Shown here: positions 1-5,341 of the stretch, piece by piece
How the letters are laid out: each line of letters starts with the position of its first letter
Position numbering within the stretch: position 1 is the first letter of the stretch
Notes under the pieces: model-generated
Database searches by the model: none
The model's input: the letters and a program-made list of their open reading frames with translations, nothing else
Told to the model about the DNA's origin: nothing
Source of the DNA: Flavobacteriales bacterium
GTDB taxonomy: Bacteria > Bacteroidota > Bacteroidia > Flavobacteriales > Flavobacteriaceae
Direction of reading: 5' to 3'
NCBI GenBank assembly: GCA_026983815.1
Contig: JALSTJ010000001.1
Span: forward strand, 1 to 5,952
Length of the DNA stretch: 5,952 nt
Program-made: the position numbers and the translations under genes

Positions 1-312
1 GCTCTTGATTCGGATAGCGACGGAATACCGGATTATTTAGACCCTACTAATAATACTAATGATATAACAAATAATTTGGTAAATGATCTAAAAATATATC
101 CAAATCCTGTAAAAAACAACTTACATATAGATTTTAGTAAAAATATCAAGGAATTAAACCTAAAAATCATAAATATAGAAGGACAAGAAATAATGAAAAA
201 AACAATTTCAAATCCTACAATCATTAATTTATCTAATTATGTAAGAGGCATATATTTTATTAAAGTTGATGATAATAAACATTCAATTACTAAAAAATTA
301 ATCATAAAATAA
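1..312 (+). CDS. 3' end of a secreted protein with TSP3-like motif and T9SS type A sorting domain (5' partial)
   Basis: The reading frame is open from the left edge to a TAA stop and gives 103 residues. Residues 3-14 read DSDSDGIPDYLD, an acidic calcium-binding-type motif like those of thrombospondin type 3 repeats. After an Asn/Thr-rich linker, residues from about 30 carry LKIYPNP and later GIYFIKV, then a basic C-terminus (KKLIIK). This is the layout of the type A C-terminal sorting domain, which takes proteins across the outer membrane by the type IX secretion system and is normally cleaved during export. The catalytic or adhesive part lies outside the window, so its function is unknown. 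The TTG at 76 is not a start, because the frame and the acidic motif continue upstream of it. The strong terminator at 329-379 shows that this is the end of its transcript. Confidence 0.9.
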   Translation, partial: ALDSDSDGIPDYLDPTNNTNDITNNLVNDLKIYPNPVKNNLHIDFSKNIKELNLKIINIEGQEIMKKTISNPTIINLSNYVRGIYFIKVDDNKHSITKKLIIK

Positions 313-328
313 GACAATTTGTCTTTAA

Positions 329-379
329 AAAAATACAAAAAACCTGCCAAGCGGAGCTTGGCAGGTTTTTTGTATTTTT
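329..379 (+). terminator. Strong intrinsic terminator, perfect 24-bp inverted repeat
   Basis: Arms 329-352 and 356-379 are perfect reverse complements with a 3-base loop (GGA). The core is CCTGCCAAGC/GCTTGGCAGG, flanked by an A-tract on the left and a T-tract on the right. In RNA this is a GC-rich hairpin followed by a run of U, 16 bases after the stop of the upstream gene. The symmetric A and T tracts mean it could also work in the opposite direction, but no gene there needs it. The right arm also contains the -7 box assigned to the next gene. Confidence 0.9.
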
Positions 380-380
380 G
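373..380 (+). promoter_or_regulatory. Bacteroidota-type -7 box (TAnnTTTG) for the YbaB gene
   Basis: TATTTTTG matches the Bacteroidota primary sigma factor -7 consensus TAnnTTTG. The box ends 25 bases before the ATG at 406, which predicts a leader of roughly 20 bases. No TTG lies at the usual 17-23 base spacing upstream; the only nearby TTG (358-360) is 12 bases away. All but the last base of the box lies within the right arm of the preceding terminator. The assignment rests on motif and position only. Confidence 0.6.
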
Positions 381-405
381 CCGGTAAATAATAAAACAAA
401 AAGTT

Positions 406-729
406 ATGTTTGGAAAAATGTTCGATATCATGGGTAAATTGGAAGATGCCAAAAAAAATGTCGAAGAAGCACGTAAACGCTTAGACAATGTCTATATTGA
501 TGCAGAAGCCGGAAATGGTATGGTAAAAGTAACGGTTACGGGCAATCGCAAATTAAAATCCCTATCCATAGCCGACGAAGCCATGCAAGACAAAGAAATG
601 TTGGAAGATTATTTATCCATAGCACTAAACAAAGCATTGGACGAAGCAGGAAAAATGCAAGAAGAAGAGCTCAAACGCGCCGCTACCGATGCACTACCCA
701 ATATCCCCGGATTAGACGGACTAATATAA
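406..729 (+). CDS. YbaB/EbfC family nucleoid-associated DNA-binding protein
   Basis: The 107-residue product has the length and pattern of the YbaB/EbfC family. These are small dimeric proteins that bind DNA without strong sequence specificity and help organise the nucleoid; in many bacteria the gene lies beside dnaX and recR, which are not seen here. Visible family features are the Met- and Gly-rich start (MFGKMFDIMGKLEDAKK), an N-terminal helix rich in Lys/Glu/Arg, a central beta segment NGMVKVTVTGNRKLKSLSI (about residues 38-56), a long helix with DYLSIALNKALDEAGKM, and the C-terminal PNIPGL that is common in Bacteroidota members. The ATG at 406 is preferred over the in-frame ATGs at 418 and 430 because the family starts this way and it fits the promoter distance. 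The leader is A-rich without a Shine-Dalgarno, as is usual in this phylum. Its stop codon uses the first base of the adjacent inserted element. Confidence 0.93.
   Translation: MFGKMFDIMGKLEDAKKNVEEARKRLDNVYIDAEAGNGMVKVTVTGNRKLKSLSIADEAMQDKEMLEDYLSIALNKALDEAGKMQEEELKRAATDALPNIPGLDGLI
722..728. repeat. Left target-site duplication TAATATA
   Basis: TAATATA directly abuts the left end of the 729-868 element and is repeated exactly at 869-875. It overlaps the last codons of ybaB. It is one of the two direct repeats expected from a transposition event with a 7-bp staggered cut. Confidence 0.75.
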
Positions 730-868
730 CGTGAGTTCGATAAAAGAATCGAAGCAAAATACATTTTTTTGCTAATTAAAATTATATTTCTTTAATTTTT
801 TTTTATAACATATTCAAAATCAAAAGTTTATTGGAAATAAATAATTTTTTCTTATGTCAAACTCACGT
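729..868. mobile_element. MITE-like non-autonomous element, 140 bp
   Basis: The ends 729-748 and 849-868 are inverted repeats that match at 17 of 20 positions, beginning with nine perfect bases ACGTGAGTT. The element is flanked on both sides by the same 7 bases, TAATATA (722-728 and 869-875). The interior is very AT-rich, has no coding capacity, and holds small hairpins: TTCGAT/ATCGAA (736-741, 748-753) and AGCAAAA/TTTTGCT (753-759, 767-773). Terminal inverted repeats, a target duplication and lack of a transposase together define a miniature inverted-repeat element. Ends starting with AC and a target duplication of about 7 bp would fit mobilisation by an IS982-type transposase, but this parentage is inference. 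Lying between convergent genes, it may also act as a two-way transcription end. The duplication is AT-only, so chance is somewhat more likely than for a mixed sequence, but its exact placement at both termini argues against that. Confidence 0.75.
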
Positions 869-1545
869 TAATATAATATTCGGAGATTGTTATATTTCAG
901 TTGATAAGGAATTTCATCTATTAAATTGTTCCTTAAATCGATGATTTTCAATTGTTTTAGTTTGCTTAACTGATAAGGAATCTCTTTAATCCTGTTATGA
1001 TACAAAATTAATTTTCTCAATGATTCTATTTTTTCAAATTGATAAGGAATTTCTGATATATCGTTGTTAGTGGCTTCCAATATTTTTAAGGAAGTTAAAT
1101 CGCCTAGTTGATAAGGAAGTTCTCGTAATTGATTGTTATTCAGTATCAAAACTTCCAATTTTTTCAAGTTTTGTATCTGATAGGGCACTTCCGTTAAATG
1201 GTTATTGGAAACATCTAAAATGCGAAGTTTTTTAAGATTTCCTATCTGATAAGGAAGCTCACTCAATTGATTATTTTTCAGAATAAGAACTTCCAAATTT
1301 TTTAAATAACCGATCTTATAGGATAATTCGTCAAGATTGGAATTTGACAAATCCAATACCCTAACGGAATTTATATTTTTCAATGCCCCTTCAACTGAAT
1401 AATAGACATCGTTTCGAGAAATTTCATAATTATTGTAATATTCATATGAATAAGGATCTACTTGTCTAACTATAATACTATTGTCATCTTGAGAAAAAGT
1501 ATAAGAATAGACAAAAACTAAAATATAAAAAAAAAATTTTTTCAT
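868..1545 (-). CDS. Small exported leucine-rich-repeat protein
   Basis: The 225-residue product starts with a Sec signal peptide: MKKFFFYILVFVYSYTFSQ, with cleavage likely just before or after the Gln. A short Tyr/Asn-rich stretch (about 20-60) follows, then leucine-rich repeats to the end. Seven units (61-220) follow LxxLxLxxNxLxEhPYQhxxLxx, the first six 23 residues long and the seventh 22; a partial eighth (LRILY) ends the protein. Such repeats form a curved solenoid that usually binds other proteins; the partner here is unknown. There is no lipobox Cys and no T9SS sorting domain, so a periplasmic location is most likely. The frame extends upstream to a GTG at 1644, but that would translate a terminator and the promoter, so the ATG at 1545, which begins the signal peptide, is chosen. 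The C-terminus lacks a capping segment. The stop codon TAA uses the last base of the adjacent MITE-like element. Confidence 0.82.
   Translation of the reverse strand: MKKFFFYILVFVYSYTFSQDDNSIIVRQVDPYSYEYYNNYEISRNDVYYSVEGALKNINSVRVLDLSNSNLDELSYKIGYLKNLEVLILKNNQLSELPYQIGNLKKLRILDVSNNHLTEVPYQIQNLKKLEVLILNNNQLRELPYQLGDLTSLKILEATNNDISEIPYQFEKIESLRKLILYHNRIKEIPYQLSKLKQLKIIDLRNNLIDEIPYQLKYNNLRILY
869..875. repeat. Right target-site duplication TAATATA
   Basis: This is the exact copy of 722-728 and directly follows the right terminus of the 729-868 element. It encodes, on the minus strand, the last residues of the LRR protein and two bases of its stop codon. Confidence 0.75.
871..1365 (-). repeat. 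Tandem 69-bp leucine-rich-repeat units inside the LRR gene
   Basis: The plus-strand landmark YTGATARGG (Pro-Tyr-Gln codons on the minus strand) recurs at 901, 970, 1039, 1108, 1177 and 1246, with a diverged copy (CTTATAGGA, Ser-Tyr-Lys) at 1315. Every step is exactly 69 bases, or 23 codons. The six Pro-Tyr-Gln triplets use almost the same codons, while the rest of each unit has diverged, so the units are old duplications with a conserved core rather than a fresh expansion. Confidence 0.85.
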
Positions 1546-1571
1546 TTTTTTCGAGTTTAATAAAATTGTTT

Positions 1572-1579
1572 CAAATTTA
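1572..1579 (-). promoter_or_regulatory. Bacteroidota-type -7 box (TAnnTTTG) for the LRR gene
   Basis: On the minus strand this reads TAAATTTG, matching TAnnTTTG. It ends 26 bases before the ATG at 1545. No TTG is seen 17-23 bases further upstream, where the stem of the protease terminator lies. The position supports starting the LRR protein at 1545 rather than upstream. The region is AT-rich, so a chance match is possible. Confidence 0.5.
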
Positions 1580-1584
1580 ATGCC

Positions 1585-1615
1585 AAAAAAAAGAGAGTGT
1601 GAAAAAACACTCTCT
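1585..1615 (-). terminator. Intrinsic terminator of the metalloprotease gene
   Basis: On the minus strand a 9-bp stem AGAGAGTGT/ACACTCTCT (1607-1615 and 1592-1600) with a 6-base loop is followed at once by seven T (1591-1585). It starts about 28 bases after the protease stop codon. This is a classic Rho-independent terminator and separates the protease transcript from the LRR gene downstream. Confidence 0.82.
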
Positions 1616-1643
1616 CTTATTGTTTTTTTATAAATTTCAATCA

Positions 1644-4600
1644 CTATTCTTTTACAAAACGTTGCGTAAAAGATTTTTTACCGCTATTTACTTTGATAAA
1701 GTAAACGCCCGCTTGAAGCTTAGAAATATTAATTGTTTTCTCTGAAATATTTCCACCTCCAACTAATTTTCCGGTCATATCCAAAATTTGATATTTTTTC
1801 ATATTTCGGTCTTTAACAGCGAGCATAATAAAATCTCCTGCCGGATTTGGATAAATTTCCAAATCGGATAAGTTGGGATGATTAGCATTCTCACTAGAAG
1901 CAAAACCATTAGTATTCAAACAGAAATTAGTTGATTCACTACTTTTAAAAGAACCTCCGGAAGCCAAAATTGTTCCGCCTGCATCTTTTTTGAAAGTATA
2001 AGAACCGTTTCCATAACTACAACACATTCCGTCTCCATAAGCATCTTTCATAGTAAAGGTATAACAGCCGGTAGGAATACACATATTGATTACTTTGGTA
2101 GAACCATCGGGTTCAGAGCCATAAGTTCCGCCGGAATAAACCACATTATTACTTCCATCGGTAATTTCCCAACTGGTTTCTTCTGGATAATTATCAAATG
2201 TTAAGGTTAAAGTTGTAGCAACACAAGTGCTATTTTGGATATTAAATGCATCAACTGCCATATCTCCTTTCCAGGTCGTACCGGTAATTCCGTTAAATCG
2301 TAATTTGATGGTATTTCCGGCATAAGCGGATAAATCTACACTAGCTGAATACCAAGCATTTCCTTGATTTCCCGCCTTGTTCCAGACACTTGTCCAAGTA
2401 GCACCGTTATCTGATGATACTTCTAATGCTAAACTTCCCATTTTATTGGCATCGCCATACATATGGTATTTAAATGTCAATTGTGGATTGGAAACATTGG
2501 AAAAGTCAAAACAAGGACTCGTAAGGATAGCTCTTTTATTGGAATAGTTCGGGCTGGAAGATTCCATATAAACATAATAAGTTCCTTCAGCTGCACCGGA
2601 AGGACCTGTATTGCTCGATGGTGTAGAACCCGATCTAACTGTCCAATCAAAATCATCATTAGAATTTTGCGTCCAATTTCCAATCGTGTTTTCAAATCCT
2701 TGATGATATGGGAAATTTGAGACTGCATTTGGACAACTTCCTCCGTTATTAGCACTTAAAGTGGTTACATTGATTGTATTACTTGCTCCGGAGACATTTC
2801 CTGCGGCATCTTTTGCTTTTACATAGAAACTATAAGTAGTAGCAGCTGTTAAACCGGTTACTTGTGCAGACGTTCCGCTTACATTTCCTAATAAAGTTCC
2901 GTCTTTGTAAACATCATATTGTGTTACCCCAACATTATCGGTAGAAGCCGTCCAAGATAAATCTACCGATGTTTGCGTTATATTGGAAGCAGCTAAATTA
3001 GAAGGAGCACTAGGTGCTTGCGTATCAGCAGCACTTCCGGTAATATTTACGGTATAGTCTTCCACTTCACCATAACTAAAAGTTTCACAAGCTGTAGGAA
3101 TACCATTATATTTCATAGAAACACGCATTCTTGTAGCAGTTTGTGTAGCTGATGATGGAACTGTAAATGTTCCTGAATTCGGACTGTCTTTGGAAGCTGC
3201 CTTACTCCAAACCAATTCACCTGCATCACCAAAATCACCGTCATGATTATAATCTATCCAAACCGCATAAGCTTCATTATAAACCGTTCCTGTCCATTTG
3301 GGCGTTATAGTAATTGTGTAAGTATTTCCAACAGCTAAATCCGTAGAAATTGAAGTAAAGTTGGAATATCCGTTCCCACCATTTGAACTATTATCAATAG
3401 TATTTAACTGAACTCTTTGAATATATTCGTCATTGACACTATTACCTTTAGACGTACAATAAGCTATTTGTCCATAAGGTGCTCCCACTCCGACAGCATA
3501 CCATGCATTGGTAACGGTTTGTTCTTCGGCAGAACCTGCACCATATAAATCTTTTGCAGCTTGAATGGTGTAGCTTCTGGCATCGGCATAATTGGTAGAA
3601 GAAGTCATATATACACTTTCTGCACGATATACAATATCTCCGGCTTTATCAATTCCAATACCCGAAACATTATAGGAATCTCCATTATCGTTCGTTCCAC
3701 TTCCTCCAACTGATATCAAATAATACCAATAATTGGCAACCCCACTATTGGTATGAACACCACCATTATCGGATGACCCTGAATACCAATTGGTTCCTTG
3801 ATAAGTATCCGGTTGTCCTTCGGATTTGGGATCACTCATGGAACGCAAAGCAGCGTGTCCGCTTCTCCTTTCTATATCTTCTCCGATTAACCAAGTTTGT
3901 TTGTTGGGTTCGGCAAAATATTCAATTGATGCTCCCCAAATATCGGATAATGCTTCATTCAAAGCTCCCGATTCATTGGAATAAGTTAAATTCGCAGTAT
4001 GACTACAAACGGCATGTCCAATCTCATGTCCAGCGACATCCAAGGAAGTCAAAGCATCAAAATAGGTATCACTACCATCTCCATAAGTCATTACACTCCC
4101 ATTCCAATAGGCATTGTCATATTTGACGTCATAGTGCACATAACTTTTAATTTTTGCTCCGTTTCCGTCATAACTATTTCTATTGTGTTTGGTTAACCAG
4201 TAATCATAAGTCATTTGAGCTCCATAATGCGCATCTAAAGCCGCATTGTCTTTGGCAGAATTATTATACTCGGCAGATGTCCAATGGTTGTCATTATCCG
4301 TAAAATCAGTAGCATTGCTATAATTGGTGCCGGTATGCATATTGTAGGTTTCAATACCATTTCCTCTGGAATAATCCCTCAAACGATAAGAACCATTATA
4401 AGAATCGGTTTTTAGAGTTTTGTTTCCACTATATCGTGTATCAGCCGAAGCATTGGCAACTGCATGTTTGATTATGGCATCTTTATACAGAACAACACCG
4501 GTTTGAGCATCTACATAAATGTAAGCTCTACTGACCGGTTGGATAGCATAAATATCAAAACGATACACCAAACGTGCAGGTGATTGTGCCTTGGAATTTT

Positions 4601-5096
4601 TATGTTCAAAATCAGGTAAAATCATCAGTTTTCCTTCCGGATAATGATAATCGAATAAGGCGGCTTGTTGCGGATCTTGCCAAAGATATTTTTGTGCCCC
4701 GACTTCTTGTAAAGCATTTTGCAAGGCAGCTTGCTCCGAAATAGCCGGTTGAGTATTCAAATTATCAATAGCAAAGAAATCACCATTAATAGATTTGATA
4801 AGATTATTTTTGGCATGTATATAAATATCCCCAAACTTAACTGGGATACCTTTGTATTTTTCTTGAAATTTCAAATGTTGAAAACCCAATTGATCCGTGA
4901 TACTTTTTACTTGTTCAAAACTGAAATCAGCATTGGTTTGATAAAACTGCATCAAGAAGTTATCTGCTTGCGATACAGAAATCTTTTGGTTGGTAACTTC
5001 CTTAAATTTAGGGAAAACTTGCTGTGCTTTTGAATGTAAACTCCATCCAAAAAACAACAACATTAGCATGAGTTGTGCATAATTTTTTGTATTCAT
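1644..5096 (-). CDS. Secreted M4 (thermolysin-like) metalloprotease with GEVED, FN3, MAM-like and T9SS sorting domains
   Basis: This 1150-residue preproprotein should be a zinc endopeptidase released or surface-attached through the type IX system. In order: a signal peptide (1 to about 25, ending SKAQQ); a propeptide with an FTP-like segment (about 64-109) and a PepSY-like segment (about 116-207); the M4 catalytic domain (about 217-538); a GEVED-type domain (about 544-687, ending GEVEDYTVNI); one fibronectin type III domain (about 691-780); a MAM/cleaved-adhesin-like beta domain (about 788-956); a Cys-containing module with YGDGMCCSYGNGSY (about 958-1060); and a type A sorting domain (about 1078-1150, DLEIYPNP to GVYFIKV). 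Zinc ligands are H357 and H361 in HEIGH plus E381 in NEALSD, 20 residues after the second His as in thermolysin. E358 is the catalytic base and H448 in GGVHTNSG matches thermolysin His231, so the enzyme looks intact. The ATG at 5096 begins a good signal peptide; a GTG at 5120 lies inside the predicted promoter. It has its own promoter and terminator. Likely substrates are external proteins used as nutrients, which is inference. Confidence 0.93.
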   Translation of the reverse strand: MNTKNYAQLMLMLLFFGWSLHSKAQQVFPKFKEVTNQKISVSQADNFLMQFYQTNADFSFEQVKSITDQLGFQHLKFQEKYKGIPVKFGDIYIHAKNNLIKSINGDFFAIDNLNTQPAISEQAALQNALQEVGAQKYLWQDPQQAALFDYHYPEGKLMILPDFEHKNSKAQSPARLVYRFDIYAIQPVSRAYIYVDAQTGVVLYKDAIIKHAVANASADTRYSGNKTLKTDSYNGSYRLRDYSRGNGIETYNMHTGTNYSNATDFTDNDNHWTSAEYNNSAKDNAALDAHYGAQMTYDYWLTKHNRNSYDGNGAKIKSYVHYDVKYDNAYWNGSVMTYGDGSDTYFDALTSLDVAGHEIGHAVCSHTANLTYSNESGALNEALSDIWGASIEYFAEPNKQTWLIGEDIERRSGHAALRSMSDPKSEGQPDTYQGTNWYSGSSDNGGVHTNSGVANYWYYLISVGGSGTNDNGDSYNVSGIGIDKAGDIVYRAESVYMTSSTNYADARSYTIQAAKDLYGAGSAEEQTVTNAWYAVGVGAPYGQIAYCTSKGNSVNDEYIQRVQLNTIDNSSNGGNGYSNFTSISTDLAVGNTYTITITPKWTGTVYNEAYAVWIDYNHDGDFGDAGELVWSKAASKDSPNSGTFTVPSSATQTATRMRVSMKYNGIPTACETFSYGEVEDYTVNITGSAADTQAPSAPSNLAASNITQTSVDLSWTASTDNVGVTQYDVYKDGTLLGNVSGTSAQVTGLTAATTYSFYVKAKDAAGNVSGASNTINVTTLSANNGGSCPNAVSNFPYHQGFENTIGNWTQNSNDDFDWTVRSGSTPSSNTGPSGAAEGTYYVYMESSSPNYSNKRAILTSPCFDFSNVSNPQLTFKYHMYGDANKMGSLALEVSSDNGATWTSVWNKAGNQGNAWYSASVDLSAYAGNTIKLRFNGITGTTWKGDMAVDAFNIQNSTCVATTLTLTFDNYPEETSWEITDGSNNVVYSGGTYGSEPDGSTKVINMCIPTGCYTFTMKDAYGDGMCCSYGNGSYTFKKDAGGTILASGGSFKSSESTNFCLNTNGFASSENANHPNLSDLEIYPNPAGDFIMLAVKDRNMKKYQILDMTGKLVGGGNISEKTINISKLQAGVYFIKVNSGKKSFTQRFVKE

Positions 5097-5119
5097 AATT
5101 ATTGATATTTTGTTTACCA

Positions 5120-5127
5120 CAAAGGTA
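5120..5127 (-). promoter_or_regulatory. Bacteroidota-type -7 box (TAnnTTTG) for the metalloprotease gene
   Basis: On the minus strand this reads TACCTTTG, an exact match to TAnnTTTG, and lies 23 bases before the ATG at 5096. A start site about 7 bases downstream would give a leader of about 16 bases. That rules out translation from the GTG at 5118-5120, which overlaps the box. A TTG at the -33 position is not visible in the AT-only upstream sequence. Confidence 0.6.
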
Positions 5128-5341
5128 TAATTTATAAATTTTAAATAAAAAAATGAATTATTAATTATGAATAATTGAATATATAGATAATTTTTTTAAT
5201 GATTTTAAAAAAATAGGTTTATAAAAAACAATGAAATTAGAAATTTCACAACAAATTAACATTCTAATATGAAGCCAATCAAAAAACAAAATATAAAAAA
5301 AATCAATAGAAATTTATATTTTTTGCAATTTATACTTAATT

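Noticed and set aside
313..323. Small palindrome GACAATTTGTC directly after the first stop codon
   Set aside because: A 5-bp stem with a single-base centre is too short to support an operator or terminator call, especially next to the much stronger hairpin.
33..488. Minus-strand open frames of about 63 and 83 codons opposite the left gene and ybaB
   Set aside because: They are rich in Phe/Ile as expected of the complement of AT-rich genes, and one runs through the terminator hairpin.
901..1323. Regularly spaced repeats as a CRISPR-like array
   Set aside because: The 69-bp period is exactly 23 codons, the frame is open throughout, and the product is a standard leucine-rich repeat.
1546..1644. 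N-terminal extension of the LRR protein from a GTG at 1644
   Set aside because: It would begin on the protease stop codon and translate the terminator hairpin and the -7 box; the signal peptide at 1545 would become internal.
2463..2755. Open frames on both strands inside the protease gene (2463-2720 +, 2477-2755 -)
   Set aside because: Both lie within the MAM-like region of a well-supported gene, resemble no family I know and have no plausible start context; they are shadows.
3773..4196. Plus-strand open frames opposite the catalytic domain
   Set aside because: They are antisense to the HEIGH region, have low-complexity products rich in Ser, Ile and His, and no promoter is seen.
5288..5322. 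10-bp inverted repeat AAAATATAAA/TTTATATTTT after mltG as a terminator
   Set aside because: The arms are only A and T with a 15-base loop in a very AT-rich region, so chance is likely and the stem is weak, although a T-run follows on the minus strand.
5097..5341. Possible small gene or regulatory RNA in the spacer between mltG and the protease
   Set aside because: Apart from the protease -7 box, the stretch is AT-rich with many stops on both strands and only a tiny hairpin (GAAATT/AATTTC, 5233-5247); nothing supports a gene.
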